Origin: Anaerolineae bacterium
GTDB taxonomy: Bacteria > Chloroflexota > Anaerolineae > Promineifilales > Promineifilaceae
Assembly: GCA_007123775.1 (NCBI GenBank)
Contig: SLGK01000042.1
Span: 48,252-112,251 of the forward strand
DNA length: 64,000 nucleotides
Direction: 5' to 3'
Made by a program: the position numbers and the translations under genes. Shown piece after piece: positions 16,135 to 23,769 of the stretch. Within the stretch, counting starts at the first letter, position 1, and the number at the start of each line of letters is the position of its first letter. The notes beneath the pieces are model-generated. The model was not told where the DNA came from, ran no database searches, and saw only the letters and a program-made list of their open reading frames with translations.

Positions 16135-17025
16135 ATGCCCATCTTCAACGAATCCACCCTCACCAAATTAGAACAGCTGACGCTGGTGGCCGACCGGGTG
16201 CGCGTGGGCGTCATGAAGGGGGATCGGCGCAGCCGCAAGCGGGGCAGTTCGGTCGAGTTTGCCGATTACCGGGATTACAGCAAGGGGGACGACCTGCGGC
16301 GGCTGGATTGGAATGTGATGGCGCGGCTGGAACGGCCGTTTATCAAGCTGCTTGAAGAAGAGGAAGACCTGGCTGTCCATCTGCTGCTCGACGCCAGTGC
16401 CAGTATGAATTGGCCCGATGAGACCAACAATGAGACCCATAAGCTGGCCTATGGGCTGCGGCTGGCTGGGGCTTTGGGCCACATCGCCCTTTCGACCAAT
16501 GATTTGGTCAGCGTGACGCTGCTCAACAGCCGGGGCGACCGCACCTGGGGACCGTTTCGGGGGCGGCGGAATGGGTTGCCTTTGCTACAATTTTTGGAAA
16601 CGGCCGTGGCTGCTGGCCCCACCGACCTCAACATTTCCCTGCGTAATTATGCCTTGCGTGCCCGCCGGCCGGGGCTGCTCTTCTTAATCAGCGACTTCCT
16701 CTCCCCCGGCGGCTGGCGCGAGGGCCTCAACGCCCTGCAAGCGCGGGGCTACGAAATCGGCCTCATTCACGTTTTCAGCCCTGACGAAATCGACCCACCG
16801 CTGGGCGGCGACCTCAAGCTGGTGGACATCGAAACCGGGGCCGAAGCCGAAATCACGCTCGACCCCACCACCCACGCTGCCTACCGCGCCCGCCTGCTGG
16901 CATGGCAGGCTGAGCTGGCCGGTTACTGCGCCAGCCGTCACCTGCACTACATCCCCGTCGTCACCAGTAGCCCCTGGGAAAAGCTCATCCTGCAAACCCT
17001 GCGCCGCCAGGGGTTGGTCAAGTAG
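16135..17025 (+). CDS. DUF58 domain protein with VWA-like MIDAS (copy 1)
   Basis: A protein of 296 residues. The DUF58 signature is EFADYRDYSKGDDLRRLDWNV, followed by a VWA-like core that begins HLLLDASASMNW. The DxSxS metal site (DASAS) is intact here, unlike in the second copy at 35947-37230. LLFLISDFLSPGGW is another conserved VWA strand. There is no membrane segment, so the protein is cytoplasmic or membrane-associated through partners. It directly follows MoxR, its usual partner. The ATG at 16135 sits right after the repeat with a poor ribosome site. Confidence 0.9.
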   Translation: MPIFNESTLTKLEQLTLVADRVRVGVMKGDRRSRKRGSSVEFADYRDYSKGDDLRRLDWNVMARLERPFIKLLEEEEDLAVHLLLDASASMNWPDETNNETHKLAYGLRLAGALGHIALSTNDLVSVTLLNSRGDRTWGPFRGRRNGLPLLQFLETAVAAGPTDLNISLRNYALRARRPGLLFLISDFLSPGGWREGLNALQARGYEIGLIHVFSPDEIDPPLGGDLKLVDIETGAEAEITLDPTTHAAYRARLLAWQAELAGYCASRHLHYIPVVTSSPWEKLILQTLRRQGLVK

Positions 17026-17073
17026 CCGCGGTTTCTTGCCGCGCTTACCAGAAGCGAAGTAGAGATACTTCGG

Positions 17074-17391
17074 CTACGTACGAGCTAAATCCAGGACCTT
17101 CACTTCATGTTCCAGTCGATCCTGCAACCGATCTTTTTCGACTTCAAGATCGTAGCGGGATTGCAAGTTCATCCAGAAGCGTTCCGACAGGCCAAAATAA
17201 CGAGACAGCCGCAGCGCCGTATCGGCTGATATGCTGCGCTGACCCTTTACAATTTCATTGATGCGTCTCGGTGGTACACCGACATCTTTAGCCAGCCGAT
17301 ATTGACTGATGCTCATTGGCTCTAAAAACTCTTCCAGAAGAACCTCGCCAGGATGAATCGGCGGCAGTAATCTTTCTTGATTATCCATCAT
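17074..17391 (-). CDS. higA: HigA-family antitoxin
   Basis: A protein of 105 residues. It opens with LLPPIHPGEVLLEEFLEPM and has the XRE helix-turn-helix SISQYRLAKDVGVPPRRINEIVKGQRSIS, with FWMNLQSRYDLE after it; this is the standard HigA/VapI antitoxin pattern. It binds and blocks the HigB ribonuclease encoded 8 nt upstream and represses the operon. Toxin first, antitoxin second is the normal hig order. The likely operator is the palindrome at 17689-17709. Confidence 0.94.
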   Translation of the reverse strand: MMDNQERLLPPIHPGEVLLEEFLEPMSISQYRLAKDVGVPPRRINEIVKGQRSISADTALRLSRYFGLSERFWMNLQSRYDLEVEKDRLQDRLEHEVKVLDLART

Positions 17392-17398
17392 TCATACC

Positions 17399-17680
17399 CT
17401 AATGATAGTCTGTCACTTCCACATTGTAGGCGTCACCATCGCGCCACTCAAAACAGATTCGCCACTGTTTGTTAATACGAATGCTGTGTTGTCCTTCTCT
17501 ATCACCCGACAGCTTTTCCAGATAATTCGAGGGTGGAATGCGTAAATCTTCCAGCCTCTCAGCAGCGTCCAGGATCTCCAGTTTTATTCGTGCCCGACGC
17601 TGAATGTCGTGCGGCAATTTCCGAGAAAATCGACGACCGAAGATCTTCTCTGTTTCTTTTGACGCAAAACTTCTGATCAT
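17399..17680 (-). CDS. higB: HigB/RelE-family toxin
   Basis: A protein of 93 residues; the ATG at 17680 is chosen because residues from MIRSFASKETEKIF match the family start. GRRFSRKLP, the helix ARIKLEILDAAERLEDL, then PPSNYLEKLSGDREGQHSIRINKQWRICFEW and NVEVTDYH are the classical HigB layout, including the conserved Arg and Trp-Arg-Ile strand and the C-terminal Tyr-His. It cleaves mRNA at the ribosome. The frame is intact, so the toxin should be active. Confidence 0.94.
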   Translation of the reverse strand: MIRSFASKETEKIFGRRFSRKLPHDIQRRARIKLEILDAAERLEDLRIPPSNYLEKLSGDREGQHSIRINKQWRICFEWRDGDAYNVEVTDYH

Positions 17681-17688
17681 GCTCAAAA

Positions 17689-17709
17689 TAATAACGCCAG
17701 GCGTTATTA
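17689..17709. promoter_or_regulatory. palindromic operator of the higBA operon
   Basis: AATAACGCC and GGCGTTATT face each other around a single A, with one further matching T/A pair outside: a perfect 21-bp palindrome ending 8 nt before the higB start codon. Its position fits a HigA binding site that covers the ribosome site or transcription start of the operon. Assignment is by position and symmetry only. Confidence 0.7.
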
Positions 17710-17974
17710 AAGTCAATTGCAATATCATGACATGGGGCAAAGATAGGACGGCGCAGAAACCAACCTCACCATCACCGACTAATCTTATTCCGCGCCGTCT
17801 CGCCCTATTATGGCCTGCAATTGGGCGAGACAGGCGGGGCGGACCTCATTGGTGATCGCCAGGATCGTGGCCCGCCTGTCCCGCCCGTACCGGTGTTGGT
17901 TTTACTTAGAAATAGCAGGGGAATTCAGCGATGGCCGTGGACCAAAATCTGTTCCTTCCCCCAATCCGCTGTCC
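17710..17974. other. intergenic region between higBA and the NACHT gene
   Basis: No supported gene. Two overlapping pairs of inverted segments are visible: CTCGCCC near 17798 against GGGCGAG near 17823, and CAGGCGGGGCGG near 17830 against CCCGCCTGTCCCGCCC near 17871. They could fold into a transcript end for the NACHT gene or be the remains of a mobile element. Confidence 0.4.
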
Positions 17975-20209
17975 TCACCCCGGCGGCAAGAGCAACTGAT
18001 CCACAATCGCCTGCCGCTCAGGCACATAGGCCAGCTCCAGACAGTCCAGTAAAAGCCAGTTAGCTTGCAGATATTGGGTTAGCAATTTAGTCTGCGTACT
18101 CGATAACTCCCAGAGCTGTTCCAATTCCCAATGTCTTTTAACAATCTCCTCAAAAGATCGGTTGAAGGCTTGCAATTGTCCAATAGGAACATCATCTCGC
18201 GGCACTTGAAGCATGGTCAACTCATTTAACAATGGCCGCTGCACATCCTGCTTTAATTTCCTCAATTGGGCAATAATGCCACTCGCTGTCTGCGGTATCT
18301 CTGTCCCCCAAACCGGCCCCCATGTAATTATTACATCAAGTGTAAGAGCGCGAGGAAAGTCCAGGTCAAAGGCATGAAGAAAACTGTGAGCATGTTCAAA
18401 GAGGTAACTGGAGTCAAGGTTGTCAGAAAGGTCAAAAGGTTGAGTAAGCTCCGAGTCTATGGCAAAGACACGAGCAAAGATGCTTGAGTAAGTAAGAGCA
18501 AAGTCCTGGTCGAGTAGAAGTGTGAGAATCAAGGCAAAGGCATGGCCAAATTCTAGAGCATTGTTACGGTTATTAGCATGAAAACGGGCCAAAGAACGGG
18601 CGAGAAATAAGCGAAAAGCACGTGCTGCGGGCGGCCTAATACGACTTGGCAAGTTTACGCTTTTCGCTGCCCCCCATTCCAGCATTGCCGTCAGCGTCTG
18701 GTCCGCAGCCACTAGGTCGGTCAAAGCCTGTAGATAGAGCCGGGCAAATTGGGAGGCGTCATTGAGCATCGCTGCTGTAAGCAGAAACACCTCGCGCCAG
18801 CGGTCATCCCCGACGTAGGTCATCAATCGTAGCAGGCTACCCCGTGCCTCGTTGGCCACAATGTAATGGGCTGTCAAATACTCTTGCAGCGTCAGGTGAG
18901 AAAACGAGTGGATATTTCTGGCCCGTTCCACCAGCAGGCCGTGCTGGGCTTCCATCGCCCGCAACACAAAGACCCCATCTGGCTGTTGGCTAATCTGTTC
19001 CCGGCGTAAATACGCTTCTATCAGGTTGGCCAACCGCTGCTGCGGAATGAAATATTCTTCTTTCTCAAAAGTTTGGGCGGCTATGTCGGCCAGCAGTGCC
19101 TCTTTATGCTCCGGTGATAGCGCATCATAAATAGGGTCGCGCTGTAGAATGAGCTTGTCTTGCTCATCCCATCTCCCCAATAACGCCTGTGTCGCTTCCC
19201 GATAAATCTGGTGTCGCTCTTTGGGGAAATCTTTGTCCGGCCGTGCCTCGAAAAGGACACAGAGCAGCGAGAGTAAAAGCGGGATGCGGGCCAACTCTTG
19301 CAGCGTCTTATTTTGGCTATCTTGCAAAGCCTGCCAGCAGGCCTCCTTATCCTGCCGCTTGTCAAACCAGCGATAGATGAATGTTTTCTGCTGCTCAGGG
19401 CTAAAATCGGCCATCTCAACGTAACTAAAGCCCTTGAAATCATAGCTATTGGCAGCCAGACGGCAGGTTAACAAAAGCTGGCAGCGGTGAAAGGCAAAGA
19501 TGAACTGGTTAATAGCTTTAATTAAGTCAGCCTGCTTCTCCTCCTGACTGACCTCATCCAAACCATCCAGCAGGACAATGGCATCACCTGCTTTAAGGAA
19601 CTGTTTGACAAAAGCCGCTGCGTTGGGGAAACCGGCCCGCTCAAACTGGGCCTCAATGAACGGAACCAATGCCAGACCGCTATCAGATAGTTCTTTGAGC
19701 GTGACAAAGATGGGCAACTTTTTGACCTGGTCGTCCTGCCTGTTCCTGATAATTGTGCGCCAGGCGACCTGCTTCAAAAAGGTAGTTTTGCCCGCCCCCG
19801 GCTTGCCCAGAATAAAGAGCCGTTGCTCGCGGGCCACAACAGCCTCTCCCTTCAGCCGCTTGCTGTCCTCTCGCCGTCGGGGTTGGCGAGAAACAAACTC
19901 AGCCTCCAACCCTGCCAACCCATAACGCCGGTTTGCGCTTAACTCATCCAGCAAATGGACATCGGTGTAAATTTGATCCAGTGCCTTTCGGCCACCTGTT
20001 TTTCCCAAGATACCGACAAACTTGATCTGGTCTTGCAGCTTTTCCAGGTAATCGGCCGTGGCCTGCTGCCATTGCTGGCGCAGATCGCGGGCTTCTCGTC
20101 TGTTGGCCAGTTCTTTAGCCAGTTCATCCACAAGCTGTTTGCCATAGCTGTCCCACATCCATTTGCCGGTGGCGGCAATGGCGGTGGCGGTCAGGGGGTC
20201 AATAGGCAT
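17975..20209 (-). CDS. NACHT-domain STAND NTPase, probable antiphage protein
   Basis: A protein of 744 residues; the ATG at 20209 follows AAAGGAGG at a good distance. Residues 1-120 are a helical N-terminal domain (like the NNH domains of bacterial NACHT proteins). Walker A is GKPGAGKT at 135-142, Walker B is VLLDGLDEV at 212-220, and the HSFSHLTLQEYLTAHYI segment is the conserved winged-helix end of NACHT modules. The C-terminal 250 residues are helical and rich in AlaPheLeuAsp patterns and may be the sensor. Bacterial NACHT proteins of this layout include proven antiphage defences; no nuclease or TIR effector is recognisable, so the N-terminal domain may be the effector. Neighbour higBA and lack of ACGGCCGT sites support a defence islet. 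Confidence 0.85.
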   Translation of the reverse strand: MPIDPLTATAIAATGKWMWDSYGKQLVDELAKELANRREARDLRQQWQQATADYLEKLQDQIKFVGILGKTGGRKALDQIYTDVHLLDELSANRRYGLAGLEAEFVSRQPRRREDSKRLKGEAVVAREQRLFILGKPGAGKTTFLKQVAWRTIIRNRQDDQVKKLPIFVTLKELSDSGLALVPFIEAQFERAGFPNAAAFVKQFLKAGDAIVLLDGLDEVSQEEKQADLIKAINQFIFAFHRCQLLLTCRLAANSYDFKGFSYVEMADFSPEQQKTFIYRWFDKRQDKEACWQALQDSQNKTLQELARIPLLLSLLCVLFEARPDKDFPKERHQIYREATQALLGRWDEQDKLILQRDPIYDALSPEHKEALLADIAAQTFEKEEYFIPQQRLANLIEAYLRREQISQQPDGVFVLRAMEAQHGLLVERARNIHSFSHLTLQEYLTAHYIVANEARGSLLRLMTYVGDDRWREVFLLTAAMLNDASQFARLYLQALTDLVAADQTLTAMLEWGAAKSVNLPSRIRPPAARAFRLFLARSLARFHANNRNNALEFGHAFALILTLLLDQDFALTYSSIFARVFAIDSELTQPFDLSDNLDSSYLFEHAHSFLHAFDLDFPRALTLDVIITWGPVWGTEIPQTASGIIAQLRKLKQDVQRPLLNELTMLQVPRDDVPIGQLQAFNRSFEEIVKRHWELEQLWELSSTQTKLLTQYLQANWLLLDCLELAYVPERQAIVDQLLLPPG

Positions 20210-20420
20210 GGCGTTGCCTCCTTTGCTCGACAGAAAACGGTTGGCCAAAGGGTAACACGCTTTCGCTTCTCCGCCAATTATGGTGGGGGCGGTGTGGAAA
20301 TCGATCTGACCCTAACCAACCCATCTGGCTGATAGTAACCGCTACTTTGGCTGCACTCAGCACGAGTTTAGCGGGCTGGACGGTTGCAGCGGTTGCACCG
20401 AACTCGTTTTTGAACGGCCG

Positions 20421-22154
20421 TTAATCGACCTGGGGTGGCGTGCGCTCAATGTCGCGCTCAGGGCTGGGGGGTGGTAAGGCGTCATCGTCGGGACGGGTGG
20501 CGGGCAAATTGGCCGGGATGGCCGCGCCGTAGGGTGCCCAGGTGGGATGGCTGCTGCGGGCGTCGTCTTGGGTCACGCGACTGGCCTCTTTGCTGTCCAG
20601 GTTGAACAGGTAGAGGGCGTCGTTAAAAATGAAGGCGATGTCCCGGCCCGTTGGTCCCCAGCTCATGAAGTGGGGGTCCTGGGGGAAGAAGCTGTTTTCG
20701 CCGGGCGGGGGGTAGACCTGACGGCCGTTGCTGCCGTCCCGATCCATCAGCCAGAGGGTGTAGCTGCTGCGTAGGCTGTCCAACGGGTTGTTGGTGCGTA
20801 AAAAGGCGATGTGGCTGTTAGCTAAATCGTCGCCGCTGCGCGGTGCCCAATGGAGATGGCCCCACATGCCCGCCTGTTCGACAAAACGGCCGTTTATCCC
20901 CGACACCACATCATAGACCCAGGCGTCAAACTGGGGCTGTTCTCTACCGTTGGCGGCGCGGGCACTGGGGAAAGCCAGAAAACGGCCGTCGGGCGACCAG
21001 GTGAGGGTGGGCACCCAGACCCAGTCGGCCAGGGTGTTGTATTCGGGGAAGCGGTGCAGGACACGGCGGGCGGGTGTTTCGGCGTCCAGGTCCAGCACGC
21101 CCACCTCGTTGGCAAAACTGTAGCCGATGAAACGGCCGTTGGGTGCCCAGGCGTAATGGCCCCCCCACCAGCCAAACGTGGCCGGGTAAGACTCAATCAG
21201 TTGCTCCGGTTCAAAATCGTCGGGACTGTCCGGGTCAATGGTGCCCCGCCACAAGTCGTTGTTGGCTTCCCAGCCGGGCGGCGTGGTGGTGGAGATGGCG
21301 GTGGTGAAGGCGATTTCTAGCTGCTCCGCTTCAGCCGGATTCCAGCCGGCCCAGAGGATGTTGCTGACGCCGAGCGGCTGTGGCTGTGCGCCCCGTTCGG
21401 TGCTGAGCAGCCACAGGCTGTTGTTGAAGCTGGTGTCGTCGGCCCGAACACGGCTGTAGAGCAAATGGCTGCCGCTGGGAGAGAGTTCAAAGACACGGCC
21501 GTCTAGCGGTCCGCCTACGTTGAGTTGTTCGGGGAAAGCGGTGTTGCCGCGCAGGATAACGGCCGCGCCGTCGCTCATGTAAGCCAGATTCCCGGCAAAG
21601 GCCAGGTTGCCGCGGCCGGCCCCCATGCCCACCATCACAATTTCATCCTGAGCCGGATCGATGACGGTAACGGCCGTTTCCCACCGTTCTGACTCCAGGC
21701 CATCCCGATAGACAATGCGGACCGTTATTTCCTGCAAACCGCTCTGCCCGGCCTGCACAATGAGCGGCGGATCATCAGCGGCCATCGACTCATTCCGCAC
21801 CGTGCGCCGCTCAAAGGGAACGGTTTGGGGGATGGCCACCAATTCTTCACGGACGCGCACGACCGTCACGCGCATCCCGTCGCTTAGGGGGGTAAATAGG
21901 GGTGGGGTCACTTCGTCCGCTTCGCCCAGAGTGACCCCCGCTTCGGCCAGCAGCTCACGGACGGTAGTCGCTTCCGTCGTCAGGCTGCGCGTCTCCCCAT
22001 CGGCAATCAATTCGGCCGTGATGGGGCTGCGCTGGGCGGCTTCGGGTAGGGTGGTGGTGCAGGCCGCCAGTAAGAATAGTAGTGCGTAGTACGTAGTGCG
22101 TAGAGTGATTCCCCTACGCACTACGCAATACGCACTACGCAATAAGTTACTCAT
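20421..22154 (-). CDS. lipoprotein with DUF348/G5-like N-terminus and WD40-like beta-propeller
   Basis: A protein of 577 residues. The ATG at 22154 overlaps the stop of the upstream DUF2267 gene (ATGA), so translation is coupled. The signal sequence ends in LLFLLAAC, a lipobox. Next come a DUF348-type segment (LIADGETRSLTTEATTVRELL) and a G5-like segment (FERRTVRNESM, GLQEITVRIVYRDG). From about residue 200 on, repeated blades of the TolB/PD40 type occur (WAPNGRFIGYSF, WSPDGRFLAFPS, WGPTGRDIAFIF). It is probably anchored to the outer face of the cell membrane, and G5 domains suggest polysaccharide or wall binding. The start of the signal peptide is encoded by a repeat arm (22079-22146). Confidence 0.85.
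   Translation of the reverse strand: MSNLLRSAYCVVRRGITLRTTYYALLFLLAACTTTLPEAAQRSPITAELIADGETRSLTTEATTVRELLAEAGVTLGEADEVTPPLFTPLSDGMRVTVVRVREELVAIPQTVPFERRTVRNESMAADDPPLIVQAGQSGLQEITVRIVYRDGLESERWETAVTVIDPAQDEIVMVGMGAGRGNLAFAGNLAYMSDGAAVILRGNTAFPEQLNVGGPLDGRVFELSPSGSHLLYSRVRADDTSFNNSLWLLSTERGAQPQPLGVSNILWAGWNPAEAEQLEIAFTTAISTTTPPGWEANNDLWRGTIDPDSPDDFEPEQLIESYPATFGWWGGHYAWAPNGRFIGYSFANEVGVLDLDAETPARRVLHRFPEYNTLADWVWVPTLTWSPDGRFLAFPSARAANGREQPQFDAWVYDVVSGINGRFVEQAGMWGHLHWAPRSGDDLANSHIAFLRTNNPLDSLRSSYTLWLMDRDGSNGRQVYPPPGENSFFPQDPHFMSWGPTGRDIAFIFNDALYLFNLDSKEASRVTQDDARSSHPTWAPYGAAIPANLPATRPDDDALPPPSPERDIERTPPQVD
22079..22146. repeat. modular inverted repeat, TAGTGCGTAGTGCG family, inside a coding start
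   Basis: Left arm AGTGCGTAGTACGTAGTGCG; right arm CTACGCACTACGCAATACGC with ACTACGCAATA. The element codes for residues 3-25 of the lipoprotein (YCVV, TLRTTYYAL), so part of the signal peptide is repeat-derived. Confidence 0.85.
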
Positions 22155-22564
22155 GCCTTTTGCCAAATCTCACTCATCTCTGGCGAGAGGGTGTCGGCTA
22201 CCCGCTTTTTGGTGTCGTCGCTAAGGAACTGCTTGAGGCCGCCAAAGATGGCTCGGACCGGAATGTGGGCAAAGTCGGGATCGGTATTGCCGCTGCGACG
22301 GCCGACGGCCTGGCAGAATTCGTGGCTGCTGAGCTGGTTGTTGCGAAAATGCAGCAGCCAAAAAGCCCGGTTCAGATAGAAAGCCAGCTCTTCTGGCAGC
22401 TCTTTGGACATCGCTTTCTTCGTTTTACGGTCCAGGTTTAAGCCCAGCGTCCGTAATGTCGCTTTGGTCCAGCGTTGGGCATGTTCGGGGGTGCGCAGAC
22501 TGCCCTGAGTTAATACATACTCATAAAAGCCCGTTAATTCGGCCGTTTCGTTTTGTTGTGACAT
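22151..22564 (-). CDS. DUF2267-like protein
   Basis: A protein of 137 residues, soluble and helical. The pattern GFYEYVLTQGSLRTPEHAQRWTKATLRTL, then LPEELAFYLNRAF and SSHEFCQAVGRR and the C-terminal AIFGGLKQFLSDDTKKRVADTLSPEM resembles DUF2267, a family of unknown function with two homologous halves. It overlaps the next gene by ATGA, forming a two-gene unit with the G5/propeller lipoprotein. Family call is by eye. Confidence 0.65.
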   Translation of the reverse strand: MSQQNETAELTGFYEYVLTQGSLRTPEHAQRWTKATLRTLGLNLDRKTKKAMSKELPEELAFYLNRAFWLLHFRNNQLSSHEFCQAVGRRSGNTDPDFAHIPVRAIFGGLKQFLSDDTKKRVADTLSPEMSEIWQKA

Positions 22565-22901
22565 GAAGCCTCCAGAGTCTGTTGAAATTGTGATGTTTTG
22601 TTATTGACCGAGGACCAAAGACGGAGGACGGATGATTGTCCGTCGTTCGTCCTCGGTCCTCCGTCAATAATACTAAAGATAGCCTGGAAAAACATTTTTA
22701 GAGATTTTGACGATTGCTTATAAATTGTTATACTTTAGCGGCTACCTTCAAGTAAGCAATTATAATCAATTTGTCTGTGAAGGGCATCTTACAATAAAAT
22801 CAAAATCTGTTAACGGATGAAACGTGAAACGTGAAGCGTGAGGCATGGATGATGCTTCATGTTCCACGCCTCACGTTTCACGCATTATGAGGGAATGAGT
22901 G
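22565..22901. other. divergent intergenic region with two hairpins
   Basis: No gene in this 337-base gap. A GACGGAGGACCGA-family inverted repeat lies at about 22602-22669 and an ACGTGAAACGTGAAGCG variant of the ACGTAAAACG family at about 22823-22884, the latter ending just before the L25 ribosome site. Between them is an AT-rich stretch (22680-22810) that probably carries the promoter of rplY; I see no perfect consensus pair. Confidence 0.6.
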
Positions 22902-23567
22902 ATGAGTGACAATTTGACAATCGTGGCCGAAACACGCGATCTGGCCAAGAAGAGCGCGAAGCAAATGCGCCGTGATGGCTGGATTCCTGGCGTTATTTAC
23001 GGCCGTACCGATCCCGTTCACGTAAGGATGGAGCGGTCTGCGCTGCGTCGTATTTTACGGACGGCGGGCAGCAATCAGTTGGTGGATGTAAATCTGAATG
23101 ACAAAGTCCACAAGGTGCTGGTGCGCGAAATTCAGCAGCATTTGACGCGGGGTGACTTGATTCATGTGGACTTCCTGGAAGTAGACATGAAATCAACCAT
23201 TGCGGCCGTTGCCGAACTGATTCCTGTGGGCAAAGCGGCCCCGGCTGGTGAAGGCGTGGGTGCCGCCAGTATGGCTTTGCGCCAGGTGGACATCGAAGCC
23301 CGTCCCGACGCCCTGGTCTCCGAGATTGAGGTGGACCTGAGCCTGATTCAGACCACTGACGACGTCATTTACGTGGGCGACTTGACCGCACCCGATGGCG
23401 TAACCATTTTAACCGACCCGGAAACGGCCGTAGCTCGCTTCGAGTTCGTCCGTGAAGAGGAAGAGGAAGTGGTAGAAGAAGACCTGCTCTTTACCCCGGC
23501 TGCTGATGACGTTGAAGTGATTGGCAAGGGTAAGGATGACGAGGAAGAAGAGGAAGTTGAGGAGTAA
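22902..23567 (+). CDS. rplY: 50S ribosomal protein L25/CTC
   Basis: A protein of 221 residues that binds 5S rRNA in the large subunit. The N-terminal L25 domain (AETRDLAKKSAKQMRRDGWIPGVIYG, LVREIQQHLTRGDLIHVDFLEV) and the TL5/CTC C-terminal domain (VDIEARPDALVSEIEVDLS, GDLTAPDGVTILTDPETAVARF) are both present. The last 35 residues are a nearly continuous Glu/Asp tail. The ATG at 22902 follows GAGTGATG; a GTG one codon upstream is possible. Confidence 0.96.
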   Translation: MSDNLTIVAETRDLAKKSAKQMRRDGWIPGVIYGRTDPVHVRMERSALRRILRTAGSNQLVDVNLNDKVHKVLVREIQQHLTRGDLIHVDFLEVDMKSTIAAVAELIPVGKAAPAGEGVGAASMALRQVDIEARPDALVSEIEVDLSLIQTTDDVIYVGDLTAPDGVTILTDPETAVARFEFVREEEEEVVEEDLLFTPAADDVEVIGKGKDDEEEEEVEE

Positions 23568-23577
23568 TGAGAGAACA

Positions 23578-23643
23578 TAGTGCGTAATGCGTAGTGCGTA
23601 GCCTTACGCACGGCGCGCTACGCACTACGGACTACGCACTATT
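23578..23643. repeat. modular inverted repeat, TAGTGCGTAGTGCG family
   Basis: Left arm TAGTGCGTAATGCGTAGTGC with GTAG; right arm CTACGCACTACGGACTACGC with ACTA. It lies between the L25 stop and an intrinsic terminator. Confidence 0.88.
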
Positions 23644-23648
23644 ATAAG

Positions 23649-23676
23649 GGCTGGGACATCTGTTCCAGCCTTTTTT
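23649..23676 (+). terminator. intrinsic terminator of rplY
   Basis: GGCTGG and CCAGCC form the stem base with further partial pairs inside, followed by six T. The modular repeat just upstream lacks a T run, so the true terminator is a separate structure. Confidence 0.78.
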
Positions 23677-23699
23677 CTTGATACCTTATGACCATTGCT

Positions 23700-23757
23700 G
23701 TTAACTTAAGACCTGACAGGTTTCCGGAAACCTGTCAGGTCTGCACCTTAAGTTAAC
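23700..23757. repeat. nested palindrome, CTGACAGGTTTCC family
   Basis: The core is AGACCTGACAGGTTTCC facing its exact complement (23709-23742). Outside it GTTAACTTAAG (23700-23710) faces CTTAAGTTAAC (23747-23757) with six extra bases on one side. The total is a 58-nt nested inverted repeat. A decayed relative with CTGACAGGTTTGCG lies near 62008-62034. Confidence 0.85.
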
Positions 23758-23769
23758 GCTTATGACCCT

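Noticed and set aside
17810..18052. Small plus-strand frames between higBA and the NACHT gene
   Set aside because: They overlap inverted GC-rich segments and the end of the NACHT gene, have no ribosome site and show no domain.
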